Of a stretch of 64,000 nt of DNA, positions 32,770 through 43,759 are shown one piece after another. Numbering within the stretch: the stretch's first letter is position 1; the number at the start of each line of letters is the position of its first letter. Made by a program: the position numbers and the translations under genes. A model generated the notes under the pieces. It had not been told where the DNA came from. It searched no databases and worked only from the letters and a program-made list of their open reading frames with translations. This stretch comes from Prostheceraeus crozeri (taxonomy: Eukaryota; Platyhelminthes; Polycladida; Euryleptidae), in the NCBI GenBank assembly GCA_907163375.1, contig CAJQUW010009010.1, positions 230,496-294,495 on the forward strand, written 5' to 3'.

Positions 32770-33610
32770 CTTAGCGGCAAGACGAAGTGTGCACCAAGTT
32801 ACATACTGACACATGGTGGCGCGAAGAAGTAGACGCAGCAGTGGAAGAAAAGAGAATGCGATTCGCCATATGGAAGAGAACTCAAGACGAAAAGTGATTA
32901 AAGAAGAATATGCAAAGGCAAAGGAGAATGACCGCAAGATCATTTGCCAATTTCAAGAGAGGAGAAGGAAAGAATTGGCGAAATTATTAACAAGTGAAGA
33001 GGGCAGGAGATCCTCAGGTGCAACATTGTTACTCGTTTCTGATACTTGGGAGACATGTTGGATTCCGGTGGTGGAACGGAGGCAGCTGTGACTGCGTGAA
33101 TTGAGTGGCTGGGTGGGCGAAATTCCGAGAGATATCGCCTACCCTGACCAGTTGTTCTACTCCATGCTGGATGAAGGGCAAGATTTACGACTCGTGCGTC
33201 AGAGCCTGTATGACTTGCGGAAGAGATACATGGGTTCTGACAGCTGTAGAAAAGAGGAGAATGGAGGTAGCAGACAGAAGGATGATCAGATGAATGTGTG
33301 GAGTGTCTCTCGAAGATAGAGTGGCCAGCGAAGACCTTCTGGCGTGCCTGAGCCTGCTGTCGGTCGATGGGGACATGAGGGTGCGCAGATTGCGATGATA
33401 CGGCGGAAAGATAGCAGCGATTGGGTGAAGAAAATATGGAAAATGAAGATCAGCGAACCAACAAGAGACCACCCAAAAAAGACCTGGGAAGAAGCAGTGT
33501 CCGCAGACTGTCGGCAATTGGGCCTCAAAGAAGCCGAAACCCTCGATCTGAACACCTGGAGGCATTCCATGAAGAATCTTCGTCCAACCCAACGGAGATG
33601 GAGTAAAGGA
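32770..33610 (+). pseudogene. non-LTR retrotransposon relic with deleted RT core
   Basis: TDTWWREEVDAAVEEKRMRFAIWKRTQDEK (about 32790-32898) and, one frame over, VIKEEYAKAKENDRKIICQFQERRRKEL (32908-32988) match the linker between endonuclease and RT (W-W-N-x-E-V ... Y-x-x-A-K). Then, with the RT palm missing, comes TWVLTAVEKRRMEVADRRMI (about 33226-33287), MCGVSLEDRVASEDLL (about 33298 on), DSSDWVKKIWKM and HPKKTWEEAVSADCRQLGLKEAETLDLNTWRHSMK (to about 33573). About 1 kb of RT is therefore deleted. Same orientation as the relic 0.5 kb upstream but a different copy. Confidence 0.82.
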
Positions 33611-33614
33611 CGTT

Positions 33615-35220
33615 AAACCGACAAAGCAAAAAGTGAGGCTACCTAGGTTCACATTCTTCATGAATTGCAATGAGCAATGAGCATCTACTAAATAGTGCCA
33701 TCGTGAGTACTTACTATTGAAAAATGTTCGATTATGTTCAGTAATTGAACCTCATAGCTTCAAAAAAATTTCGAAACAATTAAATTCACCATTCATGTGA
33801 GCATGTTATGATAATATTATGCAGACAGGCACCAAACAAAGGTTTAGGCTGATCGCCAATCTACTGAACGTCGCTGAATTTCGTAGAATAACGATCGATG
33901 ATATCCTACCGAAGTTAGAAGTAAATATTTCTATCATGCATGAACCAATTCTTCTTATGCAATGATTCAACCAATGCGGAGTGGACTTTGACTTCTTCGA
34001 CTGACCAGCGCCACATACCTGTAGAATATCTTTCAACTGTCACTTACAAAACACAAATGCAACATGATGCATCTGCATGTGCAATAGTTTTTATTGTGGC
34101 AATCCTTCACTTGACCAAACGAACTTTGACCGCTGTGAGCCATAAAAGAACTTCCGTAAAATGTTCTCTCAGACAACTAAGCACGCCTGACACTCCGAAA
34201 ATCCATTTTTGTACATTAAGTACTGACTTATGCAAAGGTATGCAGGTGTGCCGAATATGATTGTAATGCGTGTTTGACATGACCGAAATTGATTTTAGAT
34301 CTGAAATTCTAAGGACAGTATAATACTTAAAAAATAAGCATGGAAAATAAATTCCATCAAGATATCACCATTTTTGAAGAAGTTACAGCGTTTCAAAAAA
34401 CATGGCGTCTACACAGGTAGACAGGTGTGCCGATGAGGGTTAAGATGTAGCGAAGGACTTGATACAGTAATACTGCCATAGACCTATTGTTCACTAAATG
34501 TGGATGCATCTGTAAAATGCACTTTTGTACTAAATGATAGATTAATTATTATGAACATAACAAACAGAAGTACCACAAATATTTGGTCGATGAAAGTACG
34601 AGCACAATATTTTAACGGTGTGTTCAGAAATGATAAAAAGCCAAAAAGTAGGATTGCATTCAGTTTTGCACCCTTAAACGGATTTGAAGAATTCAGAAGA
34701 AATTTGTGCATTCAAAGCTTGTCCTTCTTTTGCTTAATTGATCTCCATGTTTCTACAAACAGCCCAGATTGTGATGATATGATGCAGGATCAGCAAAAAT
34801 AGAAAAGATTTTTCGATTTCATCAGAAACATCCCATACGTATAAACGCATACGTTAATATTCCCTTTGTAGAACCTCTTCAAAATCATATTATATTCACA
34901 CTTGAAGCGAGAGATTAAGATTATCATCGTACTTAAGCGCATTTCACTTTAATCTACTTATTTGAATGTTACTATGAAAGTTCCAGGAATATGGTAACAA
35001 GATTCAGTAGCATTTTGCAATATACATATGACAATGTGAAGAAAAAAGGAAATAATGGAAAAATTGGTAAAAAAAGAGAAATAAAGGCCGTTAAGGACAA
35101 TTTTCGAAAAAGCGGAAATAACGGAACTCTGGGTACCATGCTACTGGCATGTCAAAAAGTTAGTGACCGGGCGTATAAATTCGGATTAAAGATGAGTTAA
35201 AGAAAGAATATCGCTGTGAA
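33615..35220. other. unassigned DNA
   Basis: No supported gene. The word GTGTGCCGATGAGGGTTAA (about 34424-34442) looks like the tip of a TTAA-type MITE, but I cannot find its partner. An A-rich GGAAATAA run near 35040-35130 is low complexity. Confidence 0.4.
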
Positions 35221-35224
35221 ACTG

Positions 35225-35355
35225 TGCAGGCGTGTAGAACATCCAACATTCTCCTGTGTCTGAAAAAAACTAAGTGAAATATAGAAAAATAAAAAAGTTA
35301 TGGCAACTGGCAGTTTTTCGAATTTTGGCTACTGGCACATTTTACAGCTAACCAA
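35225..35355 (-). repeat. dispersed repeat D, copy 2 (inverted)
   Basis: Complement of the block at 30510-30640: GGCAGTTTTTCGAATTTTGG and CTACTGGCACATTTTACAGC. No visible ends or duplication. Confidence 0.75.
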
Positions 35356-35359
35356 ATAC

Positions 35360-36430
35360 AAGTCATTAGCTTTTATGAAGCACGACAACGAATGCAACTT
35401 TAGCAACGCGTTCGCCACGCTTTCAGCCGCGTTTTATACGCATTGGTCAATCACAAGTTTCAAGTTTACTAGGAAGAAGTGCAATGTTAAAGGAGCTACT
35501 AGTTCATTCGATGTAATGCATCAAAATCTACCTCTGTGAGTGACTAAGCTCCCACTTAACGATAGCGACAGGGAAGATTTCATACAAGTTATTTAATTGG
35601 CTCAATAAATCACTGAAGTGAACCAATGAGAGCGAAGCTTTCAGAAAGCATGGGAAATGCGTTTTCTGAAGTTGTTCTCATGAAACGGCATAACAAGTCA
35701 CAACAGCAGCTGACTAAAATCAAATTTATCGATGAAAACCATAGTGACGCTTGCAAACATAGCATGGATGATTTGTAACACTGAAGACAAACTATATTTT
35801 GGTGGAGAATTATAATTGAAAATGAGCATTTTAGGCTTAGGACTTTGGCTCTGCGCTAAATGTAAAGGCCGACAAAGTACTCAATACAGAAACTGTTCAC
35901 GTCCTACGCTGCAGCTGAGTGAAAATCTAGACTTTCAACATAAATTTACTCGGTGAATTTCAGTTACTTTATCTGAAAATGTCTCATTCTCGACCATGAA
36001 AAGCTATAGAAGGAGAATTAGTATACATGAAGTAATTGATATAGATGAAATCATGCATAGATGAATCCGACTACATCAACTTTTACATTCTATCATCCTC
36101 AATTTAATATGTTTATCACCACTGATTTTCTTACCTGACCATGTGATCAATACAATTTTTGTCAAGATACCTTTTAGCTTGAGAAAGATACACATGTCTC
36201 CCGAATGTATTCGATTCACATATGGAACAGCGCAACATTCTACATTGAATCTAAAATGTCTTCCATTCAAATTGCTTAAAAACATATTCATCAAAACAAA
36301 TATCTGCATGTCTAAAACGGTGCAAAGTATCTTCCTAATTGATATTAAGCTGAACAATCCACTCACCAGACTCCTCAAAAATATTGAAAGATTTTTTTGG
36401 TTCATTTCTCGCTAATTTAAGTCGATTGTT
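35360..36430. other. unassigned AT-rich DNA
   Basis: Opposing frames at 36076-36415 overlap and show no domain; nothing supported. Confidence 0.45.
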
Positions 36431-36435
36431 TCAAT

Positions 36436-36723
36436 TCGTGGCCAGTGTTGCCGAGTTGGTGGCGACACTGAGGAAGACATTTCATCACATTCACATCGAC
36501 ATTTAAACAAAATATTGCAAATCCTAGAATCCGAGGAATATTCACCGAAATCCCATAGAACTATGTAAATCTGCTTCCAGCAAGCAGCATGTCGATGTTG
36601 TAGAATATTTTAAGTGATTATCTCAATGATTGAAGCGGTCTCCCATCTTCGGCGGATTTTCGTGGCGGCTAGTGGCGACAATTATTCGTTTCGTGGCGAG
36701 TTCGTGGCGAGGAGTTTACAGTG
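36436..36723. mobile_element. MITE, CACTGTAAA end with repeated GTGGCGA
   Basis: The right tip ends GAGTTTACAGTG at 36723, followed by TA. Inward lie repeated CGTGGCGA/GTGGCGAC words (36661-36712) and, at the other side, CGTGGCCAGTGTTGCC and GGTGGCGAC (36437-36470). Same family as the partial copy at 13702. The left tip lacks a clean CACTGTAAA, so the left limit is approximate. Confidence 0.7.
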
Positions 36724-36815
36724 TATATGAAAAGTTCTTTATATTCCTTAGTAGCTACTGGTAGAAAATCGATTTTTGCTTGCCGTGGTCAATTTCACCA
36801 CTCTTTGTATGATTA

Positions 36816-37099
36816 CACTGTAAACTCTAGAGCACGAAATTTCGCTTGAATTAGGCATGAAATTTAGGCATCAATTATAACCAACACAAGGCACGAGTGG
36901 GCACGAAGTTCATAATGTCGAGTTCGTGCCCATTGGTTTTTCCTTCGATCTCTCTGGATAGAAAAGTATTTGGTTTGGTGCCTATTAGTGCCTAGTGGCG
37001 CCTACTGGTGCCTCGAGGCATTAGAAAGGCACTAGCTAGGCGCCAACTGGCACGAAATTTCGGCTTCGTGCTTAAGCTAGTGCCCAACAGTTTACAGTG
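36816..37099. mobile_element. MITE, CACTGTAAA ends with repeated GTGCC
   Basis: A 284-bp element with tips CACTGTAAACTC and CAGTTTACAGTG, flanked by TA on both sides (36814-36815 and 37100-37101). The right half is filled with GTGCCTA/TGGCGCC/GGCACTAG words at about 10-12-bp spacing (36978-37050), and the arms hold GCACGAAATTTCG. No coding potential. Confidence 0.85.
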
Positions 37100-37104
37100 T
37101 AGGG

Positions 37105-37650
37105 CTATAAAATACCTTTGTATCTAGAGTTTATGATTGAATATTAATATGGCAAGTTCAGTCAGTACATGAACCAGTACTGGTAAATATGTATTAGGAT
37201 CCCGCTCCATCGTGAATGGTAGGTATGTAGGACAATAGTGATAAATTGATCGAGCTGCGCCACTTCATTGCCAAAACATCGCTTTACACTTAACAGCGCT
37301 AGCGGCTTCTGCATTGTATAACTCTCTTGCCAATTTTCTCGATAACGGTGTAGGACATAATTCATCCTGTCAGCGTTCACCATCCTCTTGAAATGCACAT
37401 TGAGTCCTACCAACGTTTGCCATCCTTCCCTACTGCACTTTGAGTCCTGTACACATTTTATTGATGCAAATGCATTTGTGTTTGATATCCAAAACCCTTA
37501 GATGGATGTGCATATGGGATACAGCGAGTGGGTTAGATATGCCGTATGTAATTTTTCGATCCAGAGGCGGTGCATGTCCCATGAAACTCACTAAATGAGT
37601 GCTAAAATGAATTCGCGTTAAGCACTGTGGTTTAAAAACACTGGGTTGCA
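37105..37650. other. unassigned DNA left of the inverted duplication
   Basis: No gene supported. Confidence 0.45.
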
Positions 37651-37879
37651 CCGTACCCAAAAAACATTTGCATGAATTGAAACGAATACTAACATTATTA
37701 ATTGGAAAACATAAAAACAGATTAAACAAAGAAGGGGTTAAATAATTATCGTGCTTAAAAGCACTTTGTCATGCGCCGTGAGCTTTGCATACTCTGTGAT
37801 ATAAGTCACATGGAACTCGTTTTAGGAAAGGTATTCAGTGGACTTCGACTTTTGGTTCTTCAAAGATGGTAAAGACCTA

Positions 37880-38606
37880 TAGTCCGGCAGCCGGAACGAG
37901 TTTCTGCAGGGAACGAGGCCGAAAATGAGACTTTCACAGAATGATGTACACCCTATGCCTACTACGAATTCGCGCGTCTGCCGAGTTCTAGTGAGTTCCT
38001 CTTCTTGTCAGACAGGATCAAAGAAAATTACATGTAAATCCAATGGGACGAAGATTGCAGTTTTTGGCTAAAATGAAATTTTCTATGTTTTCTCTGATTA
38101 AACGAAAAGCACTAAGCCCAGAGTCATAATTTTTGGCATGGAATGACTTCAGGTCATTTCCTATGATGTGCATGTGCTATTATCATGCATCTAATCGGTA
38201 ATGTATGTGAGAATGTGGTTGAATGTGGATAAAGTAGCTCACAATATTTGTGTTTGCCAACATTAAGAGGTTCGGCAAATCTGAATGTGTTTAGCTTTAT
38301 AGACCGGGGTGCATGAACATCATAGGAAATGACCTGAAGATATTCCATGCCAAAAATTATGACTCTGGCCTTAGTAGTACTTTTCGTTTAATCAGGGAAA
38401 ACATAGAAAATTTCATTTTAACCAAAAACTGCAATCTGCGTCCCATTGAATTTACATGTGTTTTTCTTCGATACTGTATGACAAGAGGAACTCACTAGAA
38501 CTCGGCAGACGCACCAATTCGAAATAGGCATAGGGTGTACATCATTCTGTGAAAGTCTCATTTTCGGCCTCGTTCCCTGCAGAAACTCGTTCTGGCTGCC
38601 GGACTA
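37880..38606. mobile_element. full-palindrome foldback element, copy 3 (empty site known)
   Basis: A 727-bp member of the family at 10188: tips TAGTCCGGCAGCC and its complement, inverted halves throughout, 3-bp duplication CTA (37877-37879 and 38607-38609). The matching place in the right arm of the big inverted duplication (about 43516-43530) reads straight through as the complement of GACCTATGTTATG, giving a natural empty site that fixes both the element limits and the 3-bp duplication. Confidence 0.95.
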
Positions 38607-39479
38607 CTATGTTATGTTGCATAACAACAACTTGTAAAAATCCACAAGAAGATCGCGAACACCATGTACATATAAAGACGACTGAAGTTTTTATGAAAGT
38701 TGACAGACAGCATGACCTATCAGTCAGCTTCATCATGATGCACGGTTTTTAGGATTGACGAGACTTTTTTCATTGATGAAGATGCTCTTTACAATAGCCT
38801 TTGTACCATGTGAAATGTTATGTCAAGCACTTTAATTTGGCAAAGTGTTTAGGTTGTGTCTGGTCAGTTGTGGTCTGCAGACTTAAAAGTATGAATGATT
38901 GGTCAATTTATTCACCGATGCCTGCAGACTGACATACGTAAGACAGGAAATTGAGATTATCACTATTCAATCAGGCTCGTGTTAGGCTTTCAGATGATAT
39001 ATATATTTTTGGAGTTTCGACAACATTTGATACATTTTTACTCGATTAGCACTTTTACCTAATTTTACGCCCCTTTCGCGTTAACACTGCTTTCAACGGT
39101 CAACTGAACACAACTTAGGAACTTCTGTTGTATTGACGCCGGTGCTTTCGAGTTTGGGTTTTAAAGAATGCTGGTGTTATCAGCTCCAAAAATATGTAAG
39201 TTTTATCAAGATCGGCCCATCCATTCACTGGGAAACTTCAAATTTCTATTATTCCCATAGTCAGCCATTGCGTGAGTCATCATTCCCCTCACTTGAGGTC
39301 AGAAGAAATTCGAATCTCGGATCAGACAAGGGCTTGTCTCTTCTCTGCACCTGTTCACAGCAAACAATAGCATTTCAATGCTTTCATCATGGAAAAGTAA
39401 AAATGTTCACTCCTTCTTTATATATATTGACCAAAAGTCGAAGATAATTAACTCTGTAAATAATTAGTTATTTACAGGT

Positions 39480-39515
39480 GCCGAACGTTTCGGGAATTCT
39501 CCCCTCGTCATCGGC
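39480..39515 (-). ncRNA. hammerhead-ribozyme-like motif, left arm
   Basis: Exact complement of the 36-nt motif at 42534-42569; see that entry. It lies just beyond the endonuclease end of the inverted PLE copy. Confidence 0.5.
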
Positions 39516-39595
39516 GTAAAGTCAATCGGCAAAGTCTTCTGTAAGTTGCCCAGAGTAACATTTATACCATCAGAGGCAGAGAGCAGCAATCACAT

Positions 39596-40600
39596 TCAGA
39601 ACTCAACAAGGTCGCGTTTGCGATTTTTCTGCGGTGAATTGTATTTGATGTAGCGAGCTTCTGTTATGCGTGTTTCTAATGGATCTCTGCACTTTTCCAA
39701 AATCTCTGGAGAAAAAAGGTCAATAGATTTGTACACTTCTTGATGCATGTTACTCAAATGTTTGGTCAACGCACTACTTTTAGTGATATTCGTGATAGCA
39801 CGAGAATGTTCTTGATAGCGGTCCTGAAATGGGCGATGTAAAAGTAAAATGACCAATGTAAAAGTTGTTGCAAATGATACAAGTAAATTTGTACATGTAG
39901 ACTAGAAAGCGTACAGTGCAAAGAATATTACTTGGCAATCTCTTACAAATGTTGCAATTAGGATGTTTCCTTTTGCTTTACCCGTTCTCAAGGTACTGTA
40001 CAGGTTGTTATTGGGACAGCTTATCAATCCTATCGGTAGATCATATCTTATAATTAAATTTCCGGATATGCCTATCCGTGCGATCATTAACAAATTTAAT
40101 TTTGAGGAAAGATTGTTCCTTAATATCATTATTTTTTCCTTTTTTTCTGCTTCGTAATTTTAAATCCATTTTTATTGAATTTTTTATCAAGAGCTATTTT
40201 AGCTTCTTCAAAATCTTCCGGAGTACTACACCGATTTTTTACATATTTAATAGTGTTGTCGATATACTTTGTTCGATAGTGGTATCCAAGAAGTTCAGGC
40301 TCTTGAAGTTGGGTTATTTCCATAGTAATTTGAATGTTTTCATTGACTTAAATGAAAAATTCCAGCAAGCTTTGCAAAACGTTGTGGTCACGCTTTAGTG
40401 GCACAATGATTATATCGTCAATATATTGGTGGTACAGTTGAGGTTTGATATTATACTTTCTATCAATAATTCTTAACGCAGCAGTTTCAATTTTATGCAT
40501 GTAGATGACACAAATGGTAGGCTGAAATGTGAAGAAACTACCCTTCAACTGCAGATGACTACTTGGCGGATTGTGCGCCGAAGTTTCCTTTCCCATACTC
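39596..40600 (-). pseudogene. Penelope-like element, 5'-truncated inverted copy
   Basis: Minus strand from mid-RT to the protein end. LQLKGSFFTFQP (motif B region, about 40545, GSFF where the partner copy has GCPMGS), ICVIYMHKIETAALR, QLYHQYIDDIIIVPLKRDHNVLQSLLEFFI (catalytic YIDD, about 40425), then EELNEYVKN-like and DFEEAKIALDKKFNKNGFK (about 40200), NLIIRYDLPIGLISCPNNNLYSTLRTGKAKGN (about 40055-39960), and the GIY-YIG endonuclease tail FQDRYQEHSRAITNITKSSALTKHLSNMH with KCRDPLETRITEARYIKYNSP to 39596. The frame is broken before the endonuclease. The 5' half is absent; its cut edge adjoins the 5' end of the other copy. Confidence 0.88.
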
Positions 40601-40639
40601 TGATGAGTTCCTCTGTGTTCAGATGCATCCTAATTACCA

Positions 40640-42453
40640 CTGATGTTTTTGATTCGGAGTCAGAGAGCGGAAATCAGATTCCCTATGTAGTCAGTAGTTT
40701 GCTGAATAACGGGCGAAATTTTCGTATACCTCATAAAGTTGATAGCAACTCGATAAAAAATGCTGAAAATGAATTAGATAAGCTTACGTATCGTTTACGT
40801 TGGAACAATTTCTATAACGGCAATCAGAATAATCACGAATCTTTACACATTCCTTTCTATAGAAACACCGTTACTCTTCCCCCTAAGATGAATGAAGATA
40901 CGGAATTGAACCTGAAACTGTTCAAAAAAGAAGTTGCAGATTTTTGAAAAATCTAAGACGGACAGGGGTACTAAGCAACTCGTAATTTTCTGAAGAATAA
41001 TATTAAGTCTGTGGTCCCCACAGATAAACGAATAAGCTTGTGATTATTGATAGTAATTATTTGATCAAGCAAACTGAAGCAGTTTTGAACGACGAAAAAC
41101 ATACAAAAAATTGATAAGTCAAAAATTTCTAAAATTGAAAAGCAAGCTAATATGTTGATTAAGAATATTTGCAAAAAATCATTCTCCCGTCGACAATTAG
41201 AGAAACTGTATACTACTATATACGACGCAGCGAACTTCAGAGTTACCATAAAAGGCCATAAAAAGCCAGTAGATGGTAAGAGTAACTGTCGTCAGGCCTA
41301 TTGCCTCATGTGCCAACAACCCAACTGAAAAAATGGATTGGCTTCTATTAAATCTCCTAGCACAATTTCTAAATTTTGTTCCATCTCATCTAAAAAATGC
41401 AGACGAATTAATAGCTAATAAAAAAGTTCGATTTCGTTGACGATTCAGAAATTCAGGACGTCATTGACCTTTATATTAGCATACCCCTCACTGATGGTAT
41501 TGCAAATGTTATGCAGTTTGTAACCGAACATTGGAATCAAATCTATAACAAGGTCTTAAACATAGATAATGTTAAAAGCATGCTCACTTTTGTCTGCTAT
41601 AACTATGAAATTCAATTTAATAGCAAAAATTACATGCAAATTAAAGGTTGCCCCATGGGCTCACATTTCAGCCCATATTTGCTGTCATCTGCATGCACAA
41701 AATTGAAGCTGCTGCGTTAAGAAAATATAATATCAAACCTCAACTGTACCACCGATATATTGACGATATAATCATTGGGCGACTAAAGCGTGATCACAAT
41801 GTTTTGCAAAGCTTACCGGAAATTTTCAATTAAGTCAATGAAAGCGTTCAATTTACTATGGAAATACCCAACTTCAATAGCCTGAATTTCTTAAAATAGC
41901 TCTTGATAAAAAGTTCAATAAAAATGGATTTAAATTTACGAAGCACGGAATTTTTTCTTAAATGATCACACGGATAGGCATATCCGGAAATTTAATTATA
42001 AGATATGATCTACCGATAGGATTGATAAGCTGTCCCAATAACAACCTGTACAGTACCTTGAGAACGGGTAAAGCAAAAGGAAACATCCTAATTGCAACAT
42101 TTGTAAGAGATTGCCAAGTAATATTCTTTGCACTGTACGCTTTCTAGTCTACATGTACAAATTTACTTGTATCATTTGCAACAACTTTTACATTGGTCAT
42201 TTTACTTTTACATCACCCATTTCAGGACCGCTATCAAGAACATTCTCGTGCTATCACGAATATCACTAAAAGTAGTGCGTTGACCAAACATTTGAGTAAC
42301 ATGCATCAAGAAGTGTACAAATCTATTGACCTTTTTTCTCCAGAGATTTTGGAAAAGTGCAGAGATCCATTAGAAACACGCATAACAGAAGCTCGCTACA
42401 TCAAATACAATTCACCGCAGAAAAATCGCAAACGCGACCTTGTTGAGTTCTGA
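40640..42453 (+). pseudogene. Penelope-like element, near full length, frameshifted
   Basis: A PLE from N-terminal domain to endonuclease. LLNNGRNFRIPHKVDSNSI, LTYRLRWNNF and PPKMNEDTELNLKLFKKEV (40702-40947) form the conserved PLE N-terminus; SVVPTDKRISLVIIDSNYLIKQTEAVL (about 41008-41088) and FSRRQLEKLYTTIYDAANFRVTIKGHKKPV (about 41182-41270) precede the palm. NNPTEKMDWLLLNLLAQFLNFVPSHL, IPLTDGIANVMQFV, NYMQIKGCPMGSHFSP (motif B) and YHRYIDDIIIG (YIDD, about 41755) follow. The GIY-YIG endonuclease has TCIICNNFYIGHFT (about 42163-42206) and, one frame over, FQDRYQEHSRAI to 42453. At least five frameshifts or stops. Relative to the other copy, the right copy lacks the stretch between the YIDD block and ALDKKFNKNG. 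Confidence 0.9.
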
Positions 42454-42533
42454 ATGTGATTGCTGCTCTCTGCCTCTGATGGTATAAATGTTACTCTGGG
42501 CAACTTACAGAAGACTTTGCCGATTGACTTTAC

Positions 42534-42569
42534 GCCGATGACGAGGGGAGAATTCCCGAAACGTTCGGC
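42534..42569 (+). ncRNA. hammerhead-ribozyme-like motif, right arm
   Basis: A 36-nt element 81 bp past the PLE frame. Read as a hammerhead: stem I GCCG/CGGC (42534-42537 with 42566-42569), core AUGACGA, stem II GGGGA/UUCCC with a GAA loop (42545-42557), GAAA core (42558-42561), and a two-pair stem III AC/GU with no loop. Published PLEs carry hammerheads with such minimal stem III. The first core base is A where active ribozymes have C, so this copy may be inactive. The identical motif in the other arm shares the change. Confidence 0.55.
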
Positions 42570-43759
42570 ACCTGTAAATAACTAATTATTTACAGAGTTA
42601 ATTATCTTCGACTTTTGGTCAATATATATATAAAGAAGGAGTGAACATTTTTACTTTTCCATAATGAAAGCATTGAAATGCTATTGCTTGCTGTGAACAG
42701 GTGCAGAGAAGAGACAAGCCCTTGTTTGATCCTACACGTAGATTCGAAATTCTTCTGAGTGAGGGAAATGATGAGTCACACAATGGCTGACCATGGGAAT
42801 GATACAAATTTGAAGTTTCCCAGTGAACGGATGGGCCGATCTTGATAAAACTTACGTATCCTTGGAGCTGATAACACCAGCATTCTTTAAAACCCAAACT
42901 CAAAAGCACCGGCGTTAATACAACAGAAGTTGTTAAGTTGTGTTCAGGTGACCGTTGAAAACAGTGTTAACGCGAAAGGGGCGTAAAATTAGGTAAAAGT
43001 GCTAATCGAGTAAAAAAGTGCCAAATGTTGTCGAAACTCGAAAAAATATATATCATCTGAAAGCTTAACACGAGCCTGATTGAATAGTGATAATCTCAAT
43101 TTTCTGTCTTGCGTAGATCAGTCTGCAGGCATCGCGATGCATTGATGCCAAATGCAATTGACCAATCATTCATACTTTTAAGTCTGCAGACCACAACTGA
43201 CCAGACACAACCTAAACACTTTGCCAAATTAAAGTGCTTGACATAACCTTTCACATGGTACAAAGGCTATTGAAATTGAGTATCTTCATCAATGAAAACA
43301 AATTTTGTCAGATTTTTTTAGCAACAACTTTTTGGTAAAGCTTGTTGGTATTGTATCTTTTTTTACATTGAACCAATCCTAAAAACCGTGCATCATGATG
43401 AAGCTGACTGATCGGTCATGCTGTCTGTCAACTTCAATAAAAACTTCAGTCGTCTTTACATGTACAGGGTGTTCGCGATCTTCTTGCGGATTTTTACAAG
43501 TTGTTGTTATGCAGCATAACATAGGTCTTTACCATCTTTAAAGAATCAAATGTCGAAGTCCACTCAATAACTTTCCTAAAACGAGTTCCATGTGACTTAT
43601 ATCACAGAGTATGCAAAGCTCACGGCGCATGACAAAGTGCTTTTAAGCGCGATAATTATTTAACCCCTTCTTTGTTTAATCTGTTTTTATGTTGTCCAAT
43701 TAATAATGTTAGCCAATTAATAATGTTTCAATTCATGCAAATGTTTTTTGGGTACGTTG

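Larger units (their letters stand above)
37651..43757. repeat. ~6.1-kb inverted duplication around head-to-head PLE copies
   Basis: Left arm about 37651-40600, right arm about 41610-43757, in opposite orientation; the ~1 kb between is the 5' part of the right PLE. Outer anchors: CCGTACCCAAAAAACAT on the left against ATGTTTTTTGGGTACG on the right. Shared blocks run from there through GAGCTTTGCATACTCTGTGA, the GCATCATGATG region, the HHR-like motif and the endonuclease. The left arm is longer because of the palindrome element at 37880-38606; the right has a ~90-bp extra stretch near 43280-43370. Arms differ by scattered substitutions, so the duplication is not recent. Confidence 0.88.

Noticed and set aside
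34424..34442. TTAA-type MITE end (GTGTGCCGATGAGGGTTAA)
   Set aside because: A partner end with TTAA could not be found nearby; listed only within the unassigned stretch.
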